DNA of 64,000 bases from Shewanella inventionis (GTDB lineage Bacteria > Pseudomonadota > Gammaproteobacteria > Enterobacterales > Shewanellaceae): assembly GCF_014641855.1 (NCBI RefSeq), contig NZ_BMII01000013.1:62001-126000 (forward strand), written 5' to 3'. The translations under genes and the position numbers were made by a program. Of this stretch, positions 39,799 through 49,170 are shown piece by piece. Numbering within the stretch: position 1 is the first letter of the stretch; each line of letters opens with the position of its first letter. The notes below the pieces were generated by a model. That model did not search any database. It was given only the letters and a program-made list of their open reading frames with translations, and had not been told where the DNA came from.

Positions 39799-41217
39799 TT
39801 AAAAGTCGATTAAAATAGACAGCACCGTGGCGAGTTTATTTTCGAGTTCTTGCCATTCGGCTATTGGATCTGATCCTGCCACAATACCTGCGCCGGCAAA
39901 TAAATTGATTCGTCTCGGTTCGATTAATGCACTGCGGATTGCCACCGAAAACTCAGATTCGTTGCGATTAAAATAGCCACAAGCTCCGGCATACCAGCCT
40001 CTGGTGTAACCTTCGCGCTGGCGGATAAAGTTGAGTGCGGCTTCTCGTGGTAATCCTCCAACAGCGGGGGTAGGGTGCAATGCTCGCAGCAATTCAAAGT
40101 CGCTAACACCTGGTTTAATTTGAGCCCTAATTGAACGGTGTAAATGTTGAATATGGTTGAGTTTAAAAATTTTGGGGTGTTCGTCTGCCCCGACATATTG
40201 GCTTAACGGTGTTAGCACATTAACAATGTGTTGCCTAACAAGCTGATTTTCATTGCTATTTTTTATATCGTCTAGTAATGCTTGTGCGAGTAAATTGTCT
40301 TCATCAGGATTTAGCCCACGCACTGTGGTACCCGCCAAAGCCTCGGTAAATAATTCCTGTTGGCGACGTAAATATAAGCGTTCTGGAGAGCAAGAAATAA
40401 AAGCGCGCTGTTGACTAAATTGAAAACCAAATTGAAAGCTGTTGGGGTTTCGGCCCTGCCAGCACGCTAATACAGTCCATGGATCAATGTCATCGTTAAC
40501 ATCAATTTGAGTATGGCGAGATAGCACCACTTTAGGCGTAGTTTGATTAAATTTATCTTGAGTGACTTGCTCTACTAATTCTTTCCAGCGTTCATAGCGT
40601 GGCAAATCACTACGCCCCATTAATGACATTTTATGAGGCGGTGATAACGGCCTTGGTTTTTGCACCTGCTTTATCGTTGTCAATGCGGCTTGAATTTCTT
40701 GCTGAGGATCTGTGCCATCAAAATTAAGGTTAAGCAGTATCCTGATTTTATTGCCATTTCGGCGTAATTCAATACGCGGTAATATAAAGTGCGCTCGGCC
40801 AAATTCTGGCCAGCTTTCAACTGTGCGGTCGAAGGCAAGGCCCCCGTAATAACGAATGTCTTGTTGGTTGGTTTTATTGCGTTGTTGTTGATAAATTTGT
40901 GCTAAAACATTGTCATCGGCATGCTCTTCAACAAAGAAGCTTTTACAGGCACCAATAGCTGCAACATCTTCGTCTCTGTCTCTGCCGTGCCAATACAATT
41001 TTGGGAATTGATTTTGTGCGGCTAACCAAGAAAGTAAAGGCAATGCCGGTGCGTCTACCGATAATTGAATAATCGATTCGCGTACAGGTACCTTACTGAG
41101 CTGGTTAAGCTTAGTAATCAGTTCATTCAGATGTGATGAAAAGATGTGATCCAATAAGAAATGCCCCACGTAAATCTGCAACTTCGTTACGGTAATAAAG
41201 CTGTTAAATAGTGTCAA
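39799..41217 (-). CDS. menF: Isochorismate synthase MenF
   Basis: The C-terminal chorismate-binding domain is clear: SCSPERLYLRRQQELFTEALAGTTVRG, IKNSNENQLVRQHIV, HLHRSIRAQI, LHPTPAVGGLPREAAL, and IRSALIEPRRINLFAGAGIVAGSDP. It converts chorismate to isochorismate at the head of menaquinone synthesis, needed for anaerobic respiration. The frame gives 472 residues, longer than E. coli MenF (431), so the true start may be internal; no good ribosome site shows which. Confidence 0.93.
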   Translation of the reverse strand: MTLFNSFITVTKLQIYVGHFLLDHIFSSHLNELITKLNQLSKVPVRESIIQLSVDAPALPLLSWLAAQNQFPKLYWHGRDRDEDVAAIGACKSFFVEEHADDNVLAQIYQQQRNKTNQQDIRYYGGLAFDRTVESWPEFGRAHFILPRIELRRNGNKIRILLNLNFDGTDPQQEIQAALTTIKQVQKPRPLSPPHKMSLMGRSDLPRYERWKELVEQVTQDKFNQTTPKVVLSRHTQIDVNDDIDPWTVLACWQGRNPNSFQFGFQFSQQRAFISCSPERLYLRRQQELFTEALAGTTVRGLNPDEDNLLAQALLDDIKNSNENQLVRQHIVNVLTPLSQYVGADEHPKIFKLNHIQHLHRSIRAQIKPGVSDFELLRALHPTPAVGGLPREAALNFIRQREGYTRGWYAGACGYFNRNESEFSVAIRSALIEPRRINLFAGAGIVAGSDPIAEWQELENKLATVLSILIDF

Positions 41218-41310
41218 TTAGCAAGGTTAAATCGTGTGATCTGAATTACTAATATAATCGTTAAAGCGATAAGAGGATGATTTTTGATGCATTGCACTGG
41301 GCATTATTTT

Positions 41311-41346
41311 GTAAGCGCTTACTTAACGCGTGTCATTGGGGGGGGG
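41311..41346. other. 12-bp palindrome and G9 tract in the menF / HD-GYP gap
   Basis: GTAAGCGCTTAC (41311-41322) resembles LacI-family operators. A run of nine G (41338-41346) follows 15 bp later. Both lie in the shared promoter region of the divergent menF and HD-GYP genes. Nothing else stands out in the 332-bp gap. Confidence 0.45.
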
Positions 41347-41549
41347 ATTGGCTTAATATCCTTGTCATAAAATGAAAAAAAAGGTTATTTTTGTTCATGG
41401 ATTGTGGGCTAGCATTAATCTAAAATTACTGTGAGTCCACTACGATAGTTGAGCAAAAACACTAGGTGAATTAACAAAGTTCGTTCAAACTAGTTGTGGT
41501 TATTGCGTTAGGCAACCACATTTTACGTTTTTCTTCCCGGAGTGTGTGC

Positions 41550-42743
41550 ATGAGTGATTCTGTTGAATCAAGTAATGTCATTAAGATCCCTGTTGATAAA
41601 CTTGCCCTAGGCATGTTTGTAACGGCGATAGATCGCCAACAAAACAAAATTGATATTCGCAACCCAGGCCAAATCAAGCACCGCGATGCCATTGTTAAGC
41701 TTAAAAAGAACAATATTACAGTTGTGTGGGTCGATATAGAGCGATCGTCAGATACCTGTGGATTAAAAAAAGCCAATCGCACTAATAACCCAGCCAACCC
41801 TTTAGCGCGTAAAGCTACTGTCACCCGGGACGGAAAACAGGCGCAAGCTAAAAAATTACTTGCTGAAGCCAAGGGCTTAATCAAAAAAGTGATGTCAGAA
41901 ACCTTTGGGGGTAAACCCATCGAGGTCGGCCAAATTGAAGACGTTGCCGACAAAATGATTGAGTCAGTAATGGACGATGCCGATGCGTTTAAATGTATTT
42001 CTGCGCTGCGTACTAAAGATGCCTATTTGCTTGAGCACTCTATCAATGTCGCTTTCTTACTGGTGACTTTTGGTAAGCATTTAGGGCTAGATCGTGAATT
42101 GCTAAAGCAAATGGCTGTGGGTGGTATTTTGCATGATATTGGCAAAATTAAAGTCGACAGTGAAGTGCTTAATAAACCTGGGCGATTAACGCCAGAAGAG
42201 TTTGAACACATGAAGTTGCATCAAGTCTATGCAATAGAAATCATGAACGAAACTAAAGGCTTGTCGCAGGTGAGTAAAGATGTGTGTTTAATGCATCATG
42301 AAAAACTTGATGGCAAAGGCTACCCTAATGGTTTAACTGAAGAGCAAATCCCACAACATGGCCGCATGAGTTGCATTGTGGATATTTTTGATGCGTTAAC
42401 TGCTACTCGATGTTACAAAGAGGCCATGAGTCCCGCGGCTGCATTTAAGATTTTACTCAGTTTGACCCCCTTTCATTTAGACCAAAAGTTAGTATACGAA
42501 TTTATTCGTTGTGTGGGGGTGTATCCTGTCGGGTCTCTGGTGCAATTGTCGGATGAGCGAGTGGGTATTGTATGGGACTCAAAAGGGCGTGATGCATTAC
42601 ACCCCGTGGTAAAATGTTTTTACTCGCTTAAGCACAAACGCTATACCGAAGTCACCATGGTGGATTTACTAAAAGCAGATGTAAACATTGAGCGCGGTAT
42701 ATCGCCAGGTGCGCTAGAACTCGACCCAACGCCTTTTTATTAA
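41550..42743 (+). CDS. HD-GYP domain cyclic-di-GMP phosphodiesterase
   Basis: From the ATG at 41550 (GGAG 9 bases upstream) the protein is 397 residues. It has an N-terminal DUF3391-like domain (KIPVDKLALGMFV) and an HD-GYP domain with EHSINVAFLLV, GILHDIGKIKV, MHHEKLDGKGYPNGL and FDALTATRCYKEAMSP. All metal and GYP residues are present, so it is probably active in degrading c-di-GMP. There is no membrane segment. Confidence 0.93.
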   Translation: MSDSVESSNVIKIPVDKLALGMFVTAIDRQQNKIDIRNPGQIKHRDAIVKLKKNNITVVWVDIERSSDTCGLKKANRTNNPANPLARKATVTRDGKQAQAKKLLAEAKGLIKKVMSETFGGKPIEVGQIEDVADKMIESVMDDADAFKCISALRTKDAYLLEHSINVAFLLVTFGKHLGLDRELLKQMAVGGILHDIGKIKVDSEVLNKPGRLTPEEFEHMKLHQVYAIEIMNETKGLSQVSKDVCLMHHEKLDGKGYPNGLTEEQIPQHGRMSCIVDIFDALTATRCYKEAMSPAAAFKILLSLTPFHLDQKLVYEFIRCVGVYPVGSLVQLSDERVGIVWDSKGRDALHPVVKCFYSLKHKRYTEVTMVDLLKADVNIERGISPGALELDPTPFY

Positions 42744-42772
42744 CCTTATTGTTTGAGCCTGCCGAGCTGATA

Positions 42773-43204
42773 TCAGTGGTAGGTAATATCTTCATACATA
42801 GGTGCTAGCTTAGCCAATAATGCATTACGCGTTGCGATAGGCACGTGTTGTTGTTTAAGCGCATCAATTAAATGGCCAACAACGGCATCAAAGTCTGCCT
42901 GACTAATGTGTAAACCAATATGAGCATCAAACATAGATGCGCCTTTGTATTCGCAGTTTCCACCGCTGACCACACATAAATGTTCAATCAAGCGTTGACG
43001 AAATATCGCTATGTCAGTGTGTGCAAAGTGATGCACTATGCGTTTATCTTGCGATAGATTCACTAAAAAATGGTCGGTAATTTGGCTAATACCGGCATTA
43101 CCTCCTAATTGCTGATATAAACTAGTCGGTGAGTTTGCACAGGCTGTCAGCATGAGTAATAACCCAAGCATTAGCGTACTAAAATACGGTCGAGTGGTTA
43201 ACAT
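42773..43204 (-). CDS. Lipoprotein-type group 1 truncated hemoglobin
   Basis: The 143-residue protein begins with a lipoprotein signal (LGLLLMLTACANSPT, lipobox Cys near 22), followed by a 2/2 globin: YQQLGGNAGISQITDHFL, FRQRLIEHLCVVSGG, and MFDAHIGLHISQADFDAVVGHL with the proximal His in DAHIGL. Such globins bind O2 or NO. Attachment to a membrane facing the periplasm is unusual for the family. It is last in a four-gene operon, overlapping the DUF3034 gene by one base. Confidence 0.88.
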   Translation of the reverse strand: MLTTRPYFSTLMLGLLLMLTACANSPTSLYQQLGGNAGISQITDHFLVNLSQDKRIVHHFAHTDIAIFRQRLIEHLCVVSGGNCEYKGASMFDAHIGLHISQADFDAVVGHLIDALKQQHVPIATRNALLAKLAPMYEDITYH

Positions 43205-44040
43205 TACAGTGTCCCCTCAATGGATAAATACCAACCTTGTTGCTGCTCAAACCCTGCAATGCTGCCTAAATCAACATAAGCACCTACAACAGACCAGTGC
43301 TTATTAATAAACCAGGCTACAAAAATGTCTTGCCAGTCATCTTCTTTAGCAAAGCTAAGTTCATTGGGCTTTTGTCTGTATTCATAACCCAGTGCTATGT
43401 TGTCAGCTAGCAATACCGCGATGGAGGCTTCGGCGAGTAATTGATAGTTATTGCTGGTTGCACTGCCAAATCCCAGTAACCCTGTTTGATTCGCTTTAGT
43501 TGCTCTTAAGGTTAAGTTGGTTACCAGGTTGCGCCCAGCAATGGCATCGAAAAAGACTTTACTGCTAGCAAGGTAAGCATCAAGTCCCCAGTCGCTGCGC
43601 GCACCGACAGCTTGAGGTAAACCAAAATCATCCACTCTTTTGTACTGAAGCCCTAAGCTGACTTGCGGTAGCGTGCTGTACAATAATTCGCCAGCCAATT
43701 TGTACTTTATACCGACTATGTCCTGACCAAGTTTGCCGCCCATGGTATCAAGGTCGAACGTTTGTTTAGCTAAACTTACTTCAACGCGATTATTAATGCT
43801 TAATGAGGCGCCAATAGCTTGAAGGCTAAAGTCGTCAACACTTACCTGAGAGTGCATCGCGGTCAGAGACCATTGTTCTGAACTGGCGTAACCATTTATC
43901 ACAGCCCACGGCACAATACCGCCGCCAGCAGAACCTTCAATGGTTGTTGCGCCGCCAGTAGCAATTACTTTGCTTGTGTCTGCCAATACAGATTGATTAG
44001 CCATTACTAGTAGGCTCAGTAACAATATAAGTCGGCTCAT
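43204..44040 (-). CDS. DUF3034 family outer membrane protein
   Basis: The 278-residue protein has a signal peptide (to about VLADTSK) and a Gly-rich mature start (ATGGATTIEGSAGGGIVPWAVI), followed by alternating strands typical of a small beta-barrel. Sequence and context match DUF3034, whose function is unknown. Start and stop overlap its neighbours by one base each, so expression is tightly linked to the GGDEF/EAL and globin genes. Confidence 0.75.
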   Translation of the reverse strand: MSRLILLLSLLVMANQSVLADTSKVIATGGATTIEGSAGGGIVPWAVINGYASSEQWSLTAMHSQVSVDDFSLQAIGASLSINNRVEVSLAKQTFDLDTMGGKLGQDIVGIKYKLAGELLYSTLPQVSLGLQYKRVDDFGLPQAVGARSDWGLDAYLASSKVFFDAIAGRNLVTNLTLRATKANQTGLLGFGSATSNNYQLLAEASIAVLLADNIALGYEYRQKPNELSFAKEDDWQDIFVAWFINKHWSVVGAYVDLGSIAGFEQQQGWYLSIEGTL

Positions 44041-46367
44041 TAATGCTCATTATCCTGTGGGTTAACGGCTACGCTGGATTGATTAAAATTGTGCTGCCAG
44101 GCAATAAACTCAGCGGCTTTAAGAGGTTTTGAGTACACATAACCTTGTACAATATCGCAATCGAGTTGACGCAAAATCTCAATACCTTTCAAGGACTCAA
44201 CACCTTCTGCGACGACTGATAAATTGAGCCCTTTAATGAGTCGAATACTGGTGTCGACAATCATTAAATCAGTGGCATCAGTGTGTATATCTTTAATAAA
44301 ACTGCGATCGATTTTGACCTCGTTAACGGGCAATAACTTCAAATATGCTAACGACGAATGCCCTGTTCCAAAGTCATCAATAGCAATGGCGATACCCATT
44401 TGCCTAAATTGCTGTAATACAGCGATAACCGCTTGTGCGTCTTTCATGACTGCACCTTCAGTGACCTCAATAGAAAGTGCTTCAATGGGTAGATTGTTAT
44501 CAGTTAACAGCCTATTGATATCCTGAGGTAATTGAGCATTGGTCAGATCATGCGCCGACAAGTTAATGGCTACTTTGATACAAATACCTTGAGCCCACCA
44601 TAGTGCTAATTGGGTGATAGCCGTGTTTAATACCCAGTCACTTATTATCGAAATATTACCTGAGTTTTCGGCGAGGCGAATAAATTCGTCTGGTGGAATA
44701 AAGCCTAATTGCGGATGTTGCCAGCGAATGAGGGTTTCGGCGCTATCGCACCGATTGGTGTGGATGTCTACCTTGGGTTGATACACTAAATGAAATTGAC
44801 CATGACTTAAGGCCACTGGCAGATCGCGAATAATCATTAATTCGCGAAGGTAACGCTCGTCTTCACCTTGTTGGTAGATGGCAATCCCCAGAGATTCTGT
44901 TCGAGCTTGATTGACTGCAATTTCAGCATGGCGAATGATGGTATCAATATCATTGGCTTCGTAATCACTTGATAGCTCAACAATGCCAACCCTAACACTG
45001 ACACTAATTTTAGAGCCCTCAATCGAAAAAGGTTTAGTGAGCTGTTGTATATAAGCATCCAGCTGCGCGCTACTGATGCTGGGTTGGAATAATAATAGGA
45101 ACGAGTCACCGTCTAAACGGGAAATAAGCGCTGCAGTAGGCGATAAACTTTCTAGTCGGCTTGCAAATAAAACCAGCAAATTATCGGCATTAGCAAAACC
45201 GATAATATTATTGAGATGGCGGAAATTTTTAATGTCTATCATCACAATGCTGCCGAGCATTTGTGTCAATAATGGGCCTAGTTGCTGTTTTGCTGCCGCA
45301 CGATTGTATAAGCCGGTGAGGTTATCATGTTGTGATTGATAGACTAAATCTTCTTCACGAGACTCAATGTTGTCGCGCATAACAGATAAGGTATCGACCA
45401 ATACCTGCAATTCAGCTGGTGCGTCTTTAATCGGGTGAGGGTTTTCACCTTGGCCAATTTTACGTGCAAAATTGGCTAAAGCATAAATAGGACGGCTTAA
45501 ACTGCCAGCAAACCATGCAGCAATTAAAAATGTTAATAAGCAGGTAAGTGCAAATACAATAAGCATTTTATTGCGTAGCGCATCGTAATTTTGCTGCCAC
45601 TTAATATTTGACTGATGTAACACAGCCCATTGATTAATATTACTTTTGTCTAACGAAATCGACGTAGATAAGTACCCTGTTGGGATATCGTCATTTACGC
45701 TAGCGTCTGCTTGAGCTATTTGAGTGATATTGGCCAGTATTTGTTGCTGCTCTGTTGCTGGTAGGGTAGATACGATATCAACTCTACCAGATTGATTAAT
45801 GAAGCTAATATCAATCCCCGTAATACTTTTGGCCTGCTCAGCGACATTATGGTCCATTGAAAAGCCCATGCCCACCCAGGCGATTAACCGAGGCGCATTA
45901 ACAGGCTGCAATACAAATTGGTAGCTGTTGTGGTTGTAATTGAATATCTCAAACCCTGTGGAGCGGTTTTTAGTTAACGCAAATAATTCACTGATATCTG
46001 CAGCGCTCAGCCCTTGTAAACTCGATGATAAGAGTTTGCCATCAGGAGATAACAGCATCACCGCATCGGCATTAATACGCCTGCCATGATTTGCCAGTAC
46101 CGACGAAATAGTGTCTTGCTCGCCAGTTGCAATGGCGCGTTTGAAACCAAAATCAGCACTCAAAATAGATAAACTTTGGTTAAGCTGTTCGCTGCGGTTA
46201 GACAGCATTTCTACAAATACATTTGAACCAATCTTTAAGTTTTGAGTTTGTTGCAGGCGGTAATCACGCTGCATGGCAGTTAACACAAATAAAGCCGTAG
46301 TTAACTGCATAAGCGTTAAAATGAGTAAAAAAGCAATAATTAGCCTACTGCGAAAACTATTTGGCAT
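44040..46367 (-). CDS. Membrane GGDEF/EAL cyclic-di-GMP protein with degenerate GGDEF
   Basis: The 775-residue protein has two membrane helices (about 9-30 and 268-288) around a periplasmic sensor, then HAMP, GGDEF and EAL domains. The GGDEF site reads DGDSF, so cyclase activity is unlikely. The EAL domain keeps AETLIRW, VAINLSAHDL, VTEG, DDFGTGHSS, KIDRSFI and VAEGVES, so phosphodiesterase activity is plausible. It overlaps the cupredoxin-like gene by 11 bp. Confidence 0.9.
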   Translation of the reverse strand: MPNSFRSRLIIAFLLILTLMQLTTALFVLTAMQRDYRLQQTQNLKIGSNVFVEMLSNRSEQLNQSLSILSADFGFKRAIATGEQDTISSVLANHGRRINADAVMLLSPDGKLLSSSLQGLSAADISELFALTKNRSTGFEIFNYNHNSYQFVLQPVNAPRLIAWVGMGFSMDHNVAEQAKSITGIDISFINQSGRVDIVSTLPATEQQQILANITQIAQADASVNDDIPTGYLSTSISLDKSNINQWAVLHQSNIKWQQNYDALRNKMLIVFALTCLLTFLIAAWFAGSLSRPIYALANFARKIGQGENPHPIKDAPAELQVLVDTLSVMRDNIESREEDLVYQSQHDNLTGLYNRAAAKQQLGPLLTQMLGSIVMIDIKNFRHLNNIIGFANADNLLVLFASRLESLSPTAALISRLDGDSFLLLFQPSISSAQLDAYIQQLTKPFSIEGSKISVSVRVGIVELSSDYEANDIDTIIRHAEIAVNQARTESLGIAIYQQGEDERYLRELMIIRDLPVALSHGQFHLVYQPKVDIHTNRCDSAETLIRWQHPQLGFIPPDEFIRLAENSGNISIISDWVLNTAITQLALWWAQGICIKVAINLSAHDLTNAQLPQDINRLLTDNNLPIEALSIEVTEGAVMKDAQAVIAVLQQFRQMGIAIAIDDFGTGHSSLAYLKLLPVNEVKIDRSFIKDIHTDATDLMIVDTSIRLIKGLNLSVVAEGVESLKGIEILRQLDCDIVQGYVYSKPLKAAEFIAWQHNFNQSSVAVNPQDNEH

Positions 46368-47040
46368 GTTGTCCCATGTAAGTACTTACGTGATGTTGAA
46401 CCCCAAAACCACTCGGTGGTGAAGAGGGTTTTTCTTCACGTTTAACATCAATGTTAACGGTAAGGTGATTGTTAGCGTCATTTATCATTATGGTTGTGGG
46501 CGCAGGATCAGCTAACTGCCAAGGGTGCCAAAGCCTGATTTGGTATTCGCCATCGGGTATATTGTCGATGCTTGCTAAGCCTGTCTCGTTGCTAACCGCA
46601 AAATAAGGGCTGGCAGCAACATAGATAAAGGCTTGCATATAATCATGGATATTACAGCCAATGGCGACCAATCCTGGTTTTTCAAATGAAATAGGAGACT
46701 CAGCCTGGCCTACGTATAATTTAAGTTCGAATTGCTTCGCTTCTGAAAACGAATACACATGATGTCGGGTGCGATCTAAGTTTGGAAAGTCGACTTGAGC
46801 GCCTTGCGGTACAGCCAATACAAAAGGTGAAAACACACGGTTTTGCTGACGCATTTCATAGTGTTTATTTGTAGGCAAAGTGGCAGCGGTTTTCGCCGTT
46901 GGGATCAACTCTACTACAGCATCGCCTAGACGTTCACCGCCATTATCGGTAACGTTTACCGTGAATGTACCGGCACTTACACTCGTGCCCATAAAATAAG
47001 CTAGACACAATAAAGGTTGCATTAATCGCGTTACTGGCAT
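46357..47040 (-). CDS. Cupredoxin-like exported protein (methylamine-utilisation-type)
   Basis: The 227-residue protein has a signal peptide (cleaved near VSAG) and a plastocyanin-like domain with FPNLDRTRHHVYSFSE and GLVAIGCNIHDYMQAFIYV. The His/Cys/His set could form a type 1 copper site, although the usual Met is a Tyr-Met pair (DYM). This matches exported proteins often annotated as methylamine utilisation. It starts the operon that ends in the lipoprotein globin. Confidence 0.8.
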   Translation of the reverse strand: MPVTRLMQPLLCLAYFMGTSVSAGTFTVNVTDNGGERLGDAVVELIPTAKTAATLPTNKHYEMRQQNRVFSPFVLAVPQGAQVDFPNLDRTRHHVYSFSEAKQFELKLYVGQAESPISFEKPGLVAIGCNIHDYMQAFIYVAASPYFAVSNETGLASIDNIPDGEYQIRLWHPWQLADPAPTTIMINDANNHLTVNIDVKREEKPSSPPSGFGVQHHVSTYMGQHAK

Positions 47041-47498
47041 GTATTGGCCTTTTTATTACCTACGGGTTAGTTCAATTACTTATGGCATTAACACCAATCA
47101 GCACAAGAATGTGACCATTCTTACTGGTTTGCATTGCTTATCACGTCGTTAAAAATTTTTAAGGTAGAACAACTAGCTAGCTGCAATTTCTGCCTTATTC
47201 TAAACGATTTTCTCTACGTAATCTCTGATCAATTATTTATCCAAATTGGTGTAATAGGGTAGCAATAACTTGAATATCTCAATATGCGCCTCAACACGCA
47301 ACACGCAACAGAAAATGGCAAAATAATGTGTTTAAGTGCTGATACCAGTAAGTCTCAATTGACTTAAAAAGCTTTATTTTTATTAGTTTAGCTTATTTTA
47401 CTGAGCTATTATCTCTATTTATTGTCGATATTATCAATCTACTACAAACATTCATGTGTAAAAAGCATCTAAGTCATTACAGATGGGGTGATAAATTC
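47041..47498. other. Intergenic region between cupredoxin-like gene and PAS-sigma54 activator
   Basis: This AT-rich gap has no convincing ORF. It contains a short direct repeat (ACACGCA three times near 47294-47310) and must hold the promoter of the minus-strand operon; I see no clear -35/-10 or -24/-12 pair. Confidence 0.4.
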
Positions 47499-47512
47499 GC
47501 GATATATCGTGA
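47499..47512. promoter_or_regulatory. Operator-like site upstream of the PAS-sigma54 activator gene
   Basis: GCGATATATCGTGA here is the same 14-mer as each arm of the large palindrome upstream of ccoG, about 44 bp before this regulator's ATG, so it is probably an autoregulatory binding site. Confidence 0.55.
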
Positions 47513-47555
47513 GTCGGCTATACTGTAGATATTATTTTGCAGCAACGCCCACAAT

Positions 47556-48998
47556 ATGTCTCATTCTACGTTAGATAAACCTAGTTCATCGCGTCACTTT
47601 TTACCAGAAAATACCTTACTGCTAAATGCCATGACCGAAGGGGTGTATGGCTTTGATTTAGAGGGTAATGCGGTGTTTATTAACCCAGCCGCAGAGCAAA
47701 TGACCGGCTGGAAAAGCGCCGAGTTAATTGGCAAAAACATTCATGATTGCCATCATCATAGCCATGCAGACGGCAGCCATTATCCGCAACATGATTGCCC
47801 GATTTATCGCACATTACATGACGCCATACCGCGTCAGGTGTCTGATGATGTGTTTTGGCGCAAAGACGGTAGTAGTTTTCCGGTATATTACAGTTCAACC
47901 CCGGTTTATCATCACCAAAAGCTGATTGGCGTTATCGCGATATTTCGTGATGTGAGTATGCAAAAGCATACAGAGCAATCACTAAGGCAGGCATTAGCTC
48001 AAGTTCAGGCGTTGTCTGAGCGCCTCGCGTCAGAAAATCAATATTTACTCACCGAGTTACAAGGCCAGCAAGGTGCGTTAGGGTTTTCTGGTAGCAGCCA
48101 GCCGATTAAGCAATTAGCCCAACAAATTAATTTAGTGGCAAACACCGACAGCACAGTGCTTATTTGCGGTGAAAATGGCACAGGCAAAGAACTTGTAGCC
48201 CGCAGCTTGCACCGATTAAGTCATCGTAAAGATCAGCCTATGGTGAGTGTAAATTGCGCGGCATTTTCTAGCGCATTGTTAGAAAGCGAACTTTTTGGCC
48301 ATGAAAAAGGCGCGTTTACGGGGGCAACTCATCGCCGTAAAGGGCGTTTTGAATTAGCCCACAATGGCACCTTATTTTTAGACGAAATTGCCGAGCTGAG
48401 TTTATCTGCCCAATCTAAATTATTGCGGGTGATTCAAGAGCAACGTTTTGAGCGGGTCGGCAGTAGTGAAACGATCAGCGTGAACATTCGCTTAATTGCG
48501 GCAACGCACCATGATTTAGCCGCGCGAGTAGAACAAGGCTTGTTTCGCATGGATTTATATTATCGCTTAAATGTATTTCCGATTACAGTGCCACCGCTGC
48601 GCGAACGCCGTGAAGATATTCCTCAATTGGTAAGCGATTTGGCGGCATCACTAGGTAATAAGTTAGGTAAAAAAATCACCAAAGTCAGCACGCAAGGGTT
48701 AAAAAAACTCCAACAATATACCTGGCCGGGTAATGTGCGAGAGTTACAAAACTTAATTGAACGCGAAATTATTTTGTCGTCAAACGGTCAGTTGTCATTT
48801 AATACTTTGCCGGCACTGGGATCTGCGCCGTCAACCACTGCAATGCTAACCATGGCACAAGCAGAAGCTGCGCACATTGTTGCAGTGCTTAACACAACGC
48901 ACTGGCGGATTTCTGGTCCACAAGGTGCAGCTGCTATGTTAGACATGCCCGCCAGCACCCTTCGGTCTCGTATGAAAAAGCTCGGCATTGAGCGATAA
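47556..48998 (+). CDS. PAS-domain sigma-54-dependent transcriptional activator
   Basis: The 480-residue protein has one PAS domain (about 22-135), a coiled coil, an AAA+ domain (GENGTGKE near 205; GAFTGA intact; [10 protein letters not shown]), and a C-terminal Fis-like helix-turn-helix ([24 protein letters not shown]). The PAS domain has a His/Cys-rich loop ([18 protein letters not shown]). It lacks a receiver domain, so it senses a signal directly. Its likely target is the ccoG-type gene next door, which has matching operators and a -24/-12 promoter. Confidence 0.92.
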   Translation: MSHSTLDKPSSSRHFLPENTLLLNAMTEGVYGFDLEGNAVFINPAAEQMTGWKSAELIGKNIHDCHHHSHADGSHYPQHDCPIYRTLHDAIPRQVSDDVFWRKDGSSFPVYYSSTPVYHHQKLIGVIAIFRDVSMQKHTEQSLRQALAQVQALSERLASENQYLLTELQGQQGALGFSGSSQPIKQLAQQINLVANTDSTVLICGENGTGKELVARSLHRLSHRKDQPMVSVNCAAFSSALLESELFGHEKGAFTGATHRRKGRFELAHNGTLFLDEIAELSLSAQSKLLRVIQEQRFERVGSSETISVNIRLIAATHHDLAARVEQGLFRMDLYYRLNVFPITVPPLRERREDIPQLVSDLAASLGNKLGKKITKVSTQGLKKLQQYTWPGNVRELQNLIEREIILSSNGQLSFNTLPALGSAPSTTAMLTMAQAEAAHIVAVLNTTHWRISGPQGAAAMLDMPASTLRSRMKKLGIER

Positions 48999-49020
48999 CA
49001 TATTTTTTCATGCACGATTA

Positions 49021-49057
49021 GTCACGATATATCGCCATTATAGCGATATATCGTGAC
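49021..49057. promoter_or_regulatory. Large palindrome upstream of ccoG
   Basis: GTCACGATATATCGC and GCGATATATCGTGAC are perfect 15-bp inverted arms 7 bp apart, centred about 107 bp before the expected start site, the usual distance for a sigma-54 activator site. It is not followed by a T run, so it is not a typical terminator. Confidence 0.75.
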
Positions 49058-49118
49058 ACTTTGATAGGCGATCCAAAACAAAGTCATATAAAATCAGAGT
49101 CTTAAACGTTTTCTTTTG

Positions 49119-49135
49119 TTGGCTTAGTCTTTGCT
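49119..49135 (+). promoter_or_regulatory. Sigma-54 (-24/-12) promoter of ccoG
   Basis: TTGGCTTAGTCTTTGCT has GG and GC exactly 10 bases apart, matching the RpoN consensus, and lies 36 bp before the ATG. Confidence 0.65.
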
Positions 49136-49170
49136 ATAGCAAGGTAATACCGCGTTATAGGAAACCCGTT

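Noticed and set aside
39544..39813. Plus-strand ORF of 89 residues between yhhQ and menF
   Set aside because: It overlaps the menF end and the yhhQ leader on the other strand, with no ribosome site or recognisable sequence.
49021..49057. Palindrome read as the terminator of the PAS-sigma54 gene
   Set aside because: No T run follows, and one arm recurs at 47499 before the activator gene, so an operator is the better reading.
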